This document shows positions 9,690 to 18,303 of a stretch of DNA of 64,000 nt, piece by piece (within the stretch, counting starts at the first letter, position 1; the number at the start of each line of letters is the position of its first letter). Under the pieces are notes generated by a model. It saw only the letters and a list, made by a program, of their open reading frames with translations. It did no database searches and was not told where the DNA came from. The translations under genes and the position numbers were made by a program. This stretch comes from Barnesiella sp. GTDB lineage: Bacteria > Bacteroidota > Bacteroidia > Bacteroidales > Muribaculaceae. Where the stretch lies: assembly GCA_014801075.1 (NCBI GenBank), contig JAAVEW010000004.1, positions 63,600 to 127,599 of the forward strand. The letters are read 5' to 3'.

Positions 9690-12224
9690 TTATTTCTCCG
9701 GCATCATGCCCAGCTTGTAGGCGAACAGGGGCATCCAGTGACCGCCGATTACCGAGCGCGCCATGAAACCGGTCTTGCGTGAGGTGACGGTGTCATACCA
9801 GTCGCTCAGCGGCACGCGGGTCGGTGTCTCGTTGGCATACTTGTAGAGCGGGTCGACGAAGCGGGCGAGTACCTTCTGGTTGGGGGCCATGGCGGCAGTC
9901 CACATGATCCAGTCGCTCTTGGTGTAGTCCTTGCGGTTGTCGAGCGGAAGGCCGAACTCGTTCTGTTTTGTCAGGTAATAGTTGATTTCAGTCTGCATGG
10001 CGTTGTTGGGGAAGAGGTTGGTGTTCCACAGCTTGTCCCATACCATGTTGTATTTCTGGCTCCAGGTGTTGTCGCGGTCAAAAGCGAGGCGGTAGTGCAA
10101 TTCCTTGCCCTTGCCTTCGCGGGCTGTCTCCTCCCATATCTTGGCCATGTCGGCTGCCTTGGCCATGTACTTGTCGGCGGTAGCCTTGTCACCTTTCAGT
10201 TCGGCGAGCTTGGCAAATCCGGCCACACCCATGATGGCTTTGAGCGAGAGGTTGGCGTTGTGGGCCCAGTGACCGGCGAAGTCGTCGGTGCAGAGCTGGT
10301 TGGCGGGGTCCTGACCGTTCTCGGCGAGGTAGTCGGCCCAGGTGTTGAGTATATCCCAGTAGGGGAGGGCATAGTTGGCATTGCCGTCGAGCATGCACAC
10401 CTGCGCTATCAGCGTAAGCATGTTGCCGGCCTCCTCGAGAGGCATGTCGCCGCCATACACCTGACCGTTGGCGCGGGGATACTGACCGAGGTCGTGGGCT
10501 GCGAAAGGCTTGGTCCAGCGGCCCGACTTGCTGTAGTCGAGTATTGAGGTCATCATCGCCTTCTGAAGCTCGGGATTGTAGCAGAGGAAGAGGGGAGCCT
10601 CGGGGTAGGTGAGGTCCACGGTGTTGATACAGCCGTTGGAGTCATTCTCCTTGGAGAAGAAGAGCAGGTTGCCGTCCTTGTCCTCGAAGAGCTTGTGGGC
10701 AGCGATTACGTGGCGGTAGGAGCCTGCGAGAAGTTCGGCATATTTCTTGCCGCCCGCTGCGTAGGTATCGTCGTATATGGTCTTGTCAAACTCGCGGCAG
10801 CGCTTCATGATTGACGCGTAAGAGCCTGAGAGTTTCTTGAACATGTCGAGTATCGACACCTGTCCGTCGTGAGCCCAGTAGCCTTTATAACGGTTGTAGA
10901 AGTATTCCACGTCGTAGATTTCATCGTAACCTATCATGGCATAGCTCGAAGCCTGCGCTGTCTTGCCGAAGTCATGCATGTAGGCGAGTACGGGCTGGTC
11001 GCTTGCCTTGTAGGCCACCATCTCCTTCTCGGGAGCGGGGAGAGTGCCGTTGGCGTAGAATGATTCCTTGATTTTGTTGTTGGTGTTGAGTGTCACCTCG
11101 CCGTTGATGGCGGGGAGATAGAGGTAACCCCAGTCGATGCAGATATGGTCGCCGGTCTTGGCGAGGATAGGCTGCTCGATGGTGCCGGTCTTGACGTAAG
11201 CCACGCCGTCCTTCTCCTCAAAGGTGGAGACTGTAGCCTGCGAGGGCAGGTTCTGGGCTATGCGGGGCGAGGCGGTGAGCAGCAGCTGCACGTCGTGCTC
11301 CTTGCCGTCGTTTGATTTCACCTGATAAGAGATGTAGTTGATGGGCGACGAGAGCAGGTCGTAGTCGTCGATGAGCATCGGCGCGGTGAACACGAGGTCG
11401 AGGTCCACAGGGCCGCAGGTGAAGTTGTAATAGGTCGAGGTGGCCATCACGTCCACGTCGTTCTGCACGGCATTGACGGTCGAGGGCTCGCTGAAGCTTA
11501 CATTGCGGTAGAGACCGAAGTCGGTGTAGGCACCGCCGGTGGTGTTGTGGCAGTGAGAGGCGATGACGTTCTTGCCGGGGTGGAGCAGTTTCTTCATCTC
11601 CGGAGTGAGTTCAAGTTTCACACCCTCGCGCCAGGTCTCGCCGGTGTCGGCGATTCGGGTGCCGTTGAGGTAGAGGTTGAACACATCGTCGTGGGAGTAT
11701 ATAATGAAGAGGTCACCTTCGAGGTCGGCGGGAGTCAGCTCCACTGTGCGGCGCACGAAGAGGTCGCTGTTCTGGTCGCTCCAGGGAGTGCGCACGAAAC
11801 TGAGGTCGGGAGTTCCGAAAGCAGCTTCGGCCACTGTCCAGCTTGAATCGTCGAAGTCGGGGTTCTGCCATCCGTCGGCGGGAATGCTGCGGCTAATCGC
11901 GCCCTTCCATGCACCTTCGTCGGCCATCGGCACTATCGTCTCCATTACGGTGTTCTTCACGCCCAGGAAGCGGTAGCTCTTACCGTCGACTTTCAGTATG
12001 CCTTCCAGAGGCTTCTCGGCGTCGGTCCAGTGGCGGGTGCTACCCTCGTTGAGGTTGTCGTAGGGTGACCAGATGGAGAAGTAGGGGTCCGAAACTACCA
12101 GCGGCACCGAAGGCAATCGCAGGTCAGTATGCTGATGAGGAGTGAACATCTCAGGAGTCTGAGCGGTCATTGTCATGATACTCCCCATGAACAGAGTCGT
12201 AAAAATTTGATTTCTTTTCTTCAT
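9690..12224 (-). CDS. GtaA-like 'glutaminase-family' (alpha/alpha)6 protein with inserted lectin-like domain
   Basis: First gene of the SusCD operon, 844 residues with a signal peptide (about 1-21). Domain order: DUF4964-like N-terminus (about 33-90, LRLPSVPLVVSDPYFSIW); an inserted galactose-binding-like beta-sandwich (about 105-245, with SHDDVFNLYLNG and NTTGGAYTDFGLY); DUF5127-like domain (about 250-400, NFTCGPVDLDLVF); DUF4965/DUF1793 helical barrel (about 410-840, YMHDFGKTAQASSYAMIGYDE, GCINTVDLTYPEAPLF, AHDLGQYPRANG, QLCTDDFAGHWAHN). Annotation pipelines call this family glutaminase A after a fungal enzyme. Its six-hairpin barrel and its place in a mannan-type locus make a glycosidase role more likely here, which is inference. 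A paralogue is fused to GH2 at 21592-26187. No lipobox, so periplasmic or secreted. Confidence 0.85.
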   Translation of the reverse strand: MKKRNQIFTTLFMGSIMTMTAQTPEMFTPHQHTDLRLPSVPLVVSDPYFSIWSPYDNLNEGSTRHWTDAEKPLEGILKVDGKSYRFLGVKNTVMETIVPMADEGAWKGAISRSIPADGWQNPDFDDSSWTVAEAAFGTPDLSFVRTPWSDQNSDLFVRRTVELTPADLEGDLFIIYSHDDVFNLYLNGTRIADTGETWREGVKLELTPEMKKLLHPGKNVIASHCHNTTGGAYTDFGLYRNVSFSEPSTVNAVQNDVDVMATSTYYNFTCGPVDLDLVFTAPMLIDDYDLLSSPINYISYQVKSNDGKEHDVQLLLTASPRIAQNLPSQATVSTFEEKDGVAYVKTGTIEQPILAKTGDHICIDWGYLYLPAINGEVTLNTNNKIKESFYANGTLPAPEKEMVAYKASDQPVLAYMHDFGKTAQASSYAMIGYDEIYDVEYFYNRYKGYWAHDGQVSILDMFKKLSGSYASIMKRCREFDKTIYDDTYAAGGKKYAELLAGSYRHVIAAHKLFEDKDGNLLFFSKENDSNGCINTVDLTYPEAPLFLCYNPELQKAMMTSILDYSKSGRWTKPFAAHDLGQYPRANGQVYGGDMPLEEAGNMLTLIAQVCMLDGNANYALPYWDILNTWADYLAENGQDPANQLCTDDFAGHWAHNANLSLKAIMGVAGFAKLAELKGDKATADKYMAKAADMAKIWEETAREGKGKELHYRLAFDRDNTWSQKYNMVWDKLWNTNLFPNNAMQTEINYYLTKQNEFGLPLDNRKDYTKSDWIMWTAAMAPNQKVLARFVDPLYKYANETPTRVPLSDWYDTVTSRKTGFMARSVIGGHWMPLFAYKLGMMPEK

Positions 12225-12253
12225 GATAATGATTTGAAGGTTGGTTTTGCTCG

Positions 12254-12261
12254 CAAAGTAA
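12254..12261 (-). promoter_or_regulatory. Candidate -7 element of the SusCD operon
   Basis: Minus-strand TTACTTTG differs at one base from the Bacteroidetes -7 consensus TAnnTTTG and lies about 30 nt ahead of the GtaA-like start at 12224. It is exactly 30 nt downstream of the direct-repeat operator at 12292-12325, the same geometry as at two other promoters in the window, which is the main reason to accept it. Confidence 0.5.
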
Positions 12262-12291
12262 GTAATTTATTCCTGAAACGATTCGCATTTG

Positions 12292-12325
12292 CTGTTCAAA
12301 TACCAAAAGATTCTGTTCACATACC
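12292..12325 (-). promoter_or_regulatory. Direct-repeat operator upstream of the SusCD operon
   Basis: Two 13-bp direct repeats 21 nt apart: CTGTTCAAATACC (12292-12304) and CTGTTCACATACC (12313-12325) on the plus strand, that is GGTATxTGAACAG in the direction of operon transcription. The period of two helical turns and a position about -38 to -71 from the expected start are typical of AraC-type activators. CTGTTCAAATA recurs identically at 21378-21388 with the same spacing to its -7. Likely ligand: the AraC-type DNA-binding domain of the sensor-regulator at 14019-18086 (inference). Confidence 0.6.
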
Positions 12326-12363
12326 GCATAAACACACGCTATTAGCCGATTTTATGCAAATAA

Positions 12364-12395
12364 TTTGTCAGAGTTGTGAGATTTGTATATATTTG
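12364..12395 (+). promoter_or_regulatory. Promoter of the GH43-like lipoprotein gene
   Basis: TTTG at 12364-12367, a 20-nt spacer and TATATTTG at 12388-12395 match the Bacteroidetes -33/-7 pattern well. The expected start is about 100 nt before the coding region at 12500. It diverges from the SusCD operon promoter. The TTGAACA operator is not found at the usual distance here, so this gene may be controlled separately. Confidence 0.6.
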
Positions 12396-12499
12396 CTTTT
12401 GTCTAAGCAATGATAGCGGGAACTAAAACCGATTATACTCATTTGTTATAATTTTTGTGTAATACTTTTCATTACCTCTGAATCTGTACCAAAACATTT

Positions 12500-13543
12500 T
12501 TGACCGTGAAAATGCGTAATTATATATACATATTGATTCTGCACCTCATAGTGCTGCTTCTGGCGGTGAGCTGTGGTGACGGAAGCGACACTCCCCGCGC
12601 CGACGAGCCGGTCGAGGTGTTCGCCAATGGGTCCTATCCCTTTGCGGTAAAGGATGGCGACACATACTACTACACAATGCCCGACCTGCGCCGCGGTCAC
12701 ATATCAATCTATTCGGCCACGTCGCCCGAAAACCTCGGCAAAGCATCACCCGTAACCGTCTGGGAAACAGATGACAACGAATTGCAGAATATCTGGTCGC
12801 CTGAGTTACATAAAATCGACGGCAAGTGGTACATCTACTTCGAGGCCGACAACGGCAATACCGACAACCATCACATCTATCTGCTTGAAAACGAGTCGGA
12901 AAACCCGCTTACGCGTCACTGGACTCTGCGCGGTCCCGTCATCGTCAACGAGGAGTGGAACTACGGCATCCATCCCTCCGTGTTCACCGTCAACGGCCGC
13001 CTGTACATGACGTGGTCAGGCTGGGAACGCCGCCGCACCGAGGCCGAGACGCAGTGCATCTTCATCGCCGAAATGGAAAACCCGTGGACTCTCAAATCGG
13101 AGCGCGTGCTCATTTCGCGTCCCGAGTATGAGTGGGAACGCCAGTGGATTAACCCCGACGGCTCCTGCTCGGCCTATCCTATATTTGTCAACGAGAATCC
13201 TCAGCCCTACCTCTCTCCCGATGGCAGTAAAGTGATTATAAACTACTCGGCCAGTGGCATTTGGACCGTATATTCCGCTCTCGGTATGCTCTCCGCTCCC
13301 GCTACGGCCGACCTTCTCGACCCCGCCTCGTGGACCAAATCGTCCGAACCGGTATTTCTCGCCGGGCCTGACTCGCAATATGGAGGAGCATCCAACATAT
13401 CGCTAATACCGTCGCCCGACGGCCGGGAGACGCTAATGCTCTATCAGGTAAAGCAATACTCCGGCTCTGCCAACACCGGCAACACAGTAATGCTCAAAAA
13501 AATCACCTGGCAAAACTCCATCCCCAACTTCGGCAACTACTAA
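12500..13543 (+). CDS. GH43-like surface lipoprotein with altered catalytic positions
   Basis: A 347-residue lipoprotein (LLLAVSC, Cys25) with a five-bladed GH43-type propeller. The fold is clear from IWSPELHKIDGKWYIYF, LYMTWSGW, NPWTLKSERVLISRPEYEWE, YSASGIWTV and DLLDPASWTKS, all close to the arabinofuranosidase-like GH43 pattern. The active-site motifs are not canonical. Where relatives read Ala-Asp-Pro (general base) this has Ser-Tyr-Pro (Y46). Where they read Ile-Asp-Gly (pKa-setting Asp) this has Ile-His-Pro (H158). The acid-bearing Asn-Glu-Gly-Pro is Asn-Glu-Asn-Pro (E232 kept), and the usual GPGH stretch is replaced by GGASN. A start at 12512 (MRNYIY) is also possible. Either a glycan-binding derivative or a GH43 with changed chemistry; the alignment was made by eye. 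Confidence 0.78.
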   Translation: MTVKMRNYIYILILHLIVLLLAVSCGDGSDTPRADEPVEVFANGSYPFAVKDGDTYYYTMPDLRRGHISIYSATSPENLGKASPVTVWETDDNELQNIWSPELHKIDGKWYIYFEADNGNTDNHHIYLLENESENPLTRHWTLRGPVIVNEEWNYGIHPSVFTVNGRLYMTWSGWERRRTEAETQCIFIAEMENPWTLKSERVLISRPEYEWERQWINPDGSCSAYPIFVNENPQPYLSPDGSKVIINYSASGIWTVYSALGMLSAPATADLLDPASWTKSSEPVFLAGPDSQYGGASNISLIPSPDGRETLMLYQVKQYSGSANTGNTVMLKKITWQNSIPNFGNY

Positions 13544-13598
13544 AAGCCACACGAAGCCTGCATGGGCATCAGGTCACCGATTGCCGTTAAAGAGAAAG

Positions 13599-13833
13599 AG
13601 GCGTCCGAAGGCCGCCGATTTAGCAGTAACCCTGCCCGTCGTAGCGAAGCGGAGACGTGCAGGGTATACCCGATAGCATAGGGAAAGGCGCTCGAAGACC
13701 GCCGATTTAGATGGCTTTCTGTTCTAAATCGGCGGTCTTCGAGCGCCTCTTTTCCTATCTCATTAATTCCGGGGACGCCTGCGCTTCGCTTGGCGGCCCC
13801 GGTTACTGATAAATCGGCGGCCTTCGGACGCCC
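13599..13833. repeat. REP-like palindromic repeat cluster (four copies, two per strand)
   Basis: A unit of about 23-24 nt, beginning GGCGYYCGAAGRCCGCCG and ending ATTTA, occurs at about 13599-13622 and 13686-13709 on plus and at about 13725-13748 and 13810-13833 on minus. The outer pair (13600-13622 with 13810-13832) is perfectly complementary over 23 nt. The sequences inside the outer pair also pair imperfectly (CAGTAACC, AGCGAAGCG). The nested inverted layout looks like a mobile palindromic element or a duplicated terminator rather than chance. Confidence 0.75.
13686..13748. terminator. Perfect 26-bp hairpin, bidirectional terminator candidate
   Basis: Arms 13686-13711 and 13723-13748 are perfectly complementary over 26 bp around an 11-nt loop; CTTTTCC follows on plus and a short T-rich stretch on minus. 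It sits between two convergent genes, the expected place for a shared terminator. Confidence 0.7.
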
Positions 13834-13943
13834 CTTTCCATGTGTAGCTGTTATTATATCTTCATATTACTCTATCTCCTCATTATTGTTCGTCTTGTTA
13901 TTGTTCTCCTCAATTCTATGCAGGCGATAGATACTACAATCTT

Positions 13944-13987
13944 GACCTTAAGAATTTTAAAGACCTTAAAGTCCCTACTGACCTTAA
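13944..13987. repeat. Three GACCTTAA repeats with 18-nt period
   Basis: GACCTTAA starts at 13944, 13962 and 13980, with A/T-rich fill between copies, just beyond the stop of sensor-regulator 1. It reads as a short minisatellite of the TTAAGGTC type. No function is evident. Confidence 0.6.
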
Positions 13988-14018
13988 ATATCCTACCGGC
14001 CGGGGATGCCGGGACGAA

Positions 14019-17000
14019 CTACTTACCGGCGGAGGTTGCGTAATCCCTGGGGAGCACGCCGTATTTCTCCTTGAAGCATTTCGCGAAATAGCTTGGCGAG
14101 GTGAAGCCCACGTTGACCACAACCTCATTGACCTGCACGCGTTCGCGCAGCTGCCTGGCGGCCGCGTCTAGGCGGTAGTTCTTGATATAGTCCACCGGCG
14201 TCATGCCCATAAGCACCTTCACCTTGCGGTAGAAACTTGAACGACTCATATTCAGGCATTCAGCCAGCTTGTCGATTGAGAACTGGTCGTCCGACATGTT
14301 CTCGGCCATCAGTTTCTCCATATGCTCCAGGAACTCGCGGTCATACTTGCTCAGTTCCGGCAACTTATTCTCCTCGATAGCCTCCTCCACGTCGGCATTG
14401 ATGGCAGCCATCGGCTCGGTGCCGCGTCGACGCGCGTAGAAATACTGTCGCGTGCGGCGTATGTTCTCAATCTGTAGGATAAGAGCGCGTATCAAGAACG
14501 GTTTTTCCAGATAGATGTCGGCGCCGCTCTCCATGCCCTCCTCGCGGGAATCGCGTGTAGTCTTGGCAGTCAGGATTATAAACGGTATGTGTGACGTGTT
14601 GATGTCACCCTTCACCTTCTGAAGCAGTTCCACACCATTCATGCGCGGCATCATGACGTCGCTCACAATGAAGTCTATCTCATTGTCTTTCAGCTTTTCA
14701 AGCGCGTCAACGCCGTCGCAGGCCGTTATTACATTATACTTGCCGCTGAGTCCGTCGGAAATCATTTCGAGGAGCTCCTTGTTGTCGTCGACCACGAGTA
14801 CGTTGGCGTTCTCGCTTCCGGCATCCTCGGCAGTGTTTTCATCGACGGTCGGGCTGTTCTGCTCATTATCAGCGGTTTGTCCGGCGCCGATGACACCGAG
14901 TGGCTCACCCCCTTCGAGAACAGTGACGTTGGCCTTGACCTCGGCTTTAACCGGCAGGCTGAGGCGGAACAGTGCGCCTCCCTGCGATGTTGACGCTACG
15001 CTGATGTCGCCGCCGTGTGATTCGGCTATGAGGCGTGCGTAGGCCAGGCCGAGACCGGTGCCGAGGGCTGCGCCTATGGCATCGTCCTTTATCTGATAGT
15101 AGAGGTCAAAGATGTGGCGGCGGTCCTCCTTCGGAATACCGGGGCCGTCATCGGAAATCGTGATAACAGCCTTACCGTCAACCTCTTCGAGCGTTATTTC
15201 GGTCATCTTCCTGCAATACTTGCGCGCGTTGCCGATAAGATTCATCAGCACGCGGTCAGTCTTGGCCTTGTCTATCTCGGCTATTATAGGTTGGTTGGGA
15301 AGCTTGACTATCAGCTCCTTACCCTCGCTTTCCATCGGCTCTTCGAAGCGCTCGCGTATCTCCTCTATGAGGTTGTTGAGATTGCATCGGCTCAGGTAGA
15401 GGCTCTGCTCCGCCGAGTTGTCAACTTTGCGGAAGTCAAGGAGTTCGTTGGTGATACCGAGCAGATAGTCGAGGTTGGTCTGCATCGAGCCGAGATATTT
15501 CTTGCCCGAAAGAAGTTCGCGGTTAAGGTATTCACGGTCATCGAGTTTCGTGACGTCGCCGGCTACAACCTTGAAGCGCTTCATGAGCTGTTCGAGCGGC
15601 AACGATATGAGCATCAGCGGGGTACGTATCTCATGCACGAGGTCGACGAAAAATCGCATCTTCGACTCCCACTCCTCGCGTTCGCGCTGAATCTTCAGCG
15701 ACTCCAGCCGGCGTGCATAGTGCTTGCGCACCTTGCTTCTCGCCCACTGCCATATACCTACCGCAATGAGTATCAGCAGCACGGCATAACCTATGTAGGC
15801 CCATACGGTCAGATACCATGGCGGCGACACAGTGATGGTCAGTGCGGTGGAGCCCACGTCGGTAAATCCGCTCGGGCGCACCAGGAAGCGGTACGTGCCG
15901 GGCGACAGGTTGTTGTAAGTCACCTCGGACTGCGCCGTGCCTATGTTCCAGTCCTTGTCGACCCCTTCGAGCATATAGTCGTAGGTGACGGTCGGCATGT
16001 CGGACGGATGGTTGGCGGCGAGGTGTATTGTGAATGAATTGTGGTCGAAAGGCAGTGTAATCTTGTCGATGGTGTAGAGCAATATACTCAGTCCCAGCTC
16101 TTCAGGGCCGGTTCCCTCTTCATCAAAGGGGAAGGAGATAGTGGTGGGGTAGGTGGCTACATCGCGGTTGGCCGATATGAGCGACGGGTTGAACACCTGA
16201 AAACCGTTGTTACCGCCGATTGCCATATCGCCGTTTTCGAGCAGCACGAAAGGCTGGCTCAGTCCTATCGACGGGACCAGGTTGCGGCGGTTGGCATCAA
16301 TCTTGCCATCCTTTGATATCTTGATGATTGACTCCTCGGTCAGTATCCACAGCACGCCGTTATCATCCTCCTGCAGAGCGAGAATGCTCTTGTTGGCGAG
16401 CATGGGCAGGCGGTAAGGCTCGAAATCATTCTTCTGCTTGTTGAAGAAGTATAGGCCGTCGGAGCGGGTGGCGGCCCACAGCGAGCCGTTGCGGCTCATT
16501 GCCAGCTTGTTGATGGTGACATTGCCAAGATTGTTGCTGCTGAAATTGCCGAATCGGGTTTCGCCCGGTTTCAGCTGCAGCAGGCCGTCCTTCACGGTGG
16601 CGCCCCACAGGCTGCCGTCGTAGTATTCGGCCATCGACACAACCTCGGTCTGCTGCCCTATTTCGGGGAGAGTGTTAAACTCGTTGCGCTCAGGGTTGTA
16701 GCGGCATATACCCCAGTGGGTAAGCACGTAAGTGACGCCCTGGGTGGTGACGAACACATTGTTTATCTCGTCGCTAAGAAGCGAGTAGGGGGTGTCCTCG
16801 TCGTGGCGGAAATGCTGTGACTCGCCCGTAGCGGGATTGTAGAGGAAAAGACCGTTGGTAGCCGTTCCTATCCACACACTCTCGCCGGCATTGGTAATCG
16901 AGGTGATGGCCTCCGAGCCAAGGCCCGGAATGGCGGGCACGGAAAGTTCGCCGGTGGCCGCGTCGTAGTAGTAGAGACCGTTGTCGGAGCCTACCCACAG

Positions 17001-18086
17001 GCCGTTGCGGCGTTTGTCGACGGCCAGCGCGTTGACATACTTGTTGTCGTCGGGGTTGCGCGTGATGGGGATGAAACGGTATATATTGTCGAGAGGAAAC
17101 AGTTCGACTATCTCGCCCGACTGCCTCACGGTCAGGAGGCCGCCGGAACGGCTGTCCCTGCTCAGTTGGTTTATCTTTACTTTGGTGGAATTGGAGTTGG
17201 AATACTGGCCGTTTTCCGCCACTTCCACCTGTGTGACGGTGTTGTTTTCGGGATCATATTCCATGATGCCTGACGACGTGCCGAGTATCAGCCGGCCGCT
17301 GTCGTAATTGATGATTGAAGAGATGAGGTAGGGGGTTGACGTGCTGTGGGTTATATTGCCCGTAGCAGTGTCGAGAGAGTATATCTCGTTGCCGCTCGCT
17401 ATCAGTATGCCGTCACGTGAGGGCTCGAGGCTGATTTTGATTTTGTTCTGGGTGTAACCCGGTATGGGATAGGTGGCTGCGTGCTCGCCTGAGGGCTTGA
17501 ATTTGTGTATCTCGCCATTGATGCCGGCCGCATATATGTAACCGTCGTCGGCGGTGATGATGTCGGTGAAGAAAGAGCCGTGGCGGGTGTCCTGAGTCAG
17601 TTCCTCCGTCTTGGCGTTGTATCGGAATATGCCCTGGCCCTGCGTCGCTATCCACAGTTCGTCGGTATTGCCCGGCGAGGTGCATATATTATTGACCTGG
17701 GTGGAGATTTCAACGTTGTATTTTGTCTTGGCCGGAAGGCGGTAGGTAGTCTTCTTGGCGCGTTCGAGCTTCATGAGCCGGTTGGGAGTGGCAAACCACA
17801 GGTCCTCGCCGATTTCAAAAATATCGGTCACGCGCATATTGGTGGTGGAGCGCAGCACTCCTGAGGGGGTGCCGTTGACGGGCGAACCATTGCCGTCGAA
17901 ACAAGCGAGTCCTGTAGTGGTGCCCACCCACAGGAAGCCGTATTTATCGCGGAGAGCGCACAGATTGAGAGTGCTCTTGCCTGCGCCGGTTGAGTTGACA
18001 CGTACCGACGATGCGCACACTGTCTGTGCCGTCAGCAGTATTGCAAGCAGAATAATCAGCGATGTAAATATTTTTGCCCGTTTCAT
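14019..18086 (-). CDS. Hybrid two-component sensor-regulator 1 (HTCS)
   Basis: A 1355-residue one-protein signalling system. Signal peptide (1-25); periplasmic two-component-regulator propeller repeats (about 30-690, e.g. DKYGFLWVGTTTGLACFDG, GLWVGSDNGLYYYD); Y_Y_Y domain (about 700-775, YDYMLEGVDKDWN, YNNLSPGTYRFLVR); one membrane helix (about 790-812). Then a histidine kinase with H818 in LVHEIRTPL and ATPase boxes (DDGPGIP, GTGLGLAYA), a receiver with phospho-acceptor D1143 in SDVMMPRMNG, and a C-terminal AraC-type helix-turn-helix (SIDKLAECLNMSRSSFYRKVK). All key residues are present. HTCS proteins bind oligosaccharide in the periplasm and activate linked glycan loci. It lies between the region 1 and region 2 operons, whose promoters share an operator motif; its own promoter lacks the motif, so autoregulation is not indicated. 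Confidence 0.96.
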   Translation of the reverse strand: MKRAKIFTSLIILLAILLTAQTVCASSVRVNSTGAGKSTLNLCALRDKYGFLWVGTTTGLACFDGNGSPVNGTPSGVLRSTTNMRVTDIFEIGEDLWFATPNRLMKLERAKKTTYRLPAKTKYNVEISTQVNNICTSPGNTDELWIATQGQGIFRYNAKTEELTQDTRHGSFFTDIITADDGYIYAAGINGEIHKFKPSGEHAATYPIPGYTQNKIKISLEPSRDGILIASGNEIYSLDTATGNITHSTSTPYLISSIINYDSGRLILGTSSGIMEYDPENNTVTQVEVAENGQYSNSNSTKVKINQLSRDSRSGGLLTVRQSGEIVELFPLDNIYRFIPITRNPDDNKYVNALAVDKRRNGLWVGSDNGLYYYDAATGELSVPAIPGLGSEAITSITNAGESVWIGTATNGLFLYNPATGESQHFRHDEDTPYSLLSDEINNVFVTTQGVTYVLTHWGICRYNPERNEFNTLPEIGQQTEVVSMAEYYDGSLWGATVKDGLLQLKPGETRFGNFSSNNLGNVTINKLAMSRNGSLWAATRSDGLYFFNKQKNDFEPYRLPMLANKSILALQEDDNGVLWILTEESIIKISKDGKIDANRRNLVPSIGLSQPFVLLENGDMAIGGNNGFQVFNPSLISANRDVATYPTTISFPFDEEGTGPEELGLSILLYTIDKITLPFDHNSFTIHLAANHPSDMPTVTYDYMLEGVDKDWNIGTAQSEVTYNNLSPGTYRFLVRPSGFTDVGSTALTITVSPPWYLTVWAYIGYAVLLILIAVGIWQWARSKVRKHYARRLESLKIQREREEWESKMRFFVDLVHEIRTPLMLISLPLEQLMKRFKVVAGDVTKLDDREYLNRELLSGKKYLGSMQTNLDYLLGITNELLDFRKVDNSAEQSLYLSRCNLNNLIEEIRERFEEPMESEGKELIVKLPNQPIIAEIDKAKTDRVLMNLIGNARKYCRKMTEITLEEVDGKAVITISDDGPGIPKEDRRHIFDLYYQIKDDAIGAALGTGLGLAYARLIAESHGGDISVASTSQGGALFRLSLPVKAEVKANVTVLEGGEPLGVIGAGQTADNEQNSPTVDENTAEDAGSENANVLVVDDNKELLEMISDGLSGKYNVITACDGVDALEKLKDNEIDFIVSDVMMPRMNGVELLQKVKGDINTSHIPFIILTAKTTRDSREEGMESGADIYLEKPFLIRALILQIENIRRTRQYFYARRRGTEPMAAINADVEEAIEENKLPELSKYDREFLEHMEKLMAENMSDDQFSIDKLAECLNMSRSSFYRKVKVLMGMTPVDYIKNYRLDAAARQLRERVQVNEVVVNVGFTSPSYFAKCFKEKYGVLPRDYATSAGK

Positions 18087-18124
18087 GGTTAGGAACTTTT
18101 AGTGCCGATTCGACAATGTCGCTT

Positions 18125-18132
18125 CAAATTTA
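18125..18132 (-). promoter_or_regulatory. -7 element of sensor-regulator 1
   Basis: Minus-strand TAAATTTG matches TAnnTTTG perfectly, about 40 nt upstream of the start at 18086. No TTTG at -33 and no TTGAACA operator were found, which suggests constitutive low-level expression. Confidence 0.5.
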
Positions 18133-18213
18133 ACAATTTGATTCTATCGACGCAATTATTAAGGAGTATTTATTTACTTTGACTTTCATTTTGTCATCCC
18201 GACTGATTAAGAA

Positions 18214-18252
18214 AATCTCCCCGAGCAGTGCGAAGCATTAATCGGGGAGATT
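18214..18252 (-). terminator. Terminator of the 963-residue secreted protein gene
   Basis: An 11-bp perfect stem (AATCTCCCCGA, arms 18214-18224 and 18242-18252) lies 52 nt beyond the stop at 18304. In the direction of transcription it is followed by TTTTCTTAATC. Confidence 0.7.
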
Positions 18253-18303
18253 CTGTATCAGGATTTTGTTACAAGATTAATTTCATCTTGAGCAATCGTT
18301 TAA

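Larger units (their letters stand above)
13544..14018. other. 475-nt convergent intergenic region, no gene
   Basis: The region separates the 3' ends of the GH43-like gene (plus) and sensor-regulator 1 (minus). It holds a four-copy palindromic repeat cluster (13599-13833), whose central perfect hairpin can end transcription from both sides, and three tandem copies of GACCTTAA (13944-13987). A 67-codon open frame at 13840-14043 has no homology or coding character and overlaps the sensor gene. Confidence 0.7.

Noticed and set aside
12129-12413. A 94-codon plus-strand frame over the start of the GtaA-like gene
   Set aside because: It runs across the SusCD operon promoter and operator and has no recognisable protein features.
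13840-14043. Small hydrophobic open frame (67 codons) in the convergent intergenic region
   Set aside because: It overlaps tandem repeats and the end of the sensor gene, and has no plausible start context or homology.
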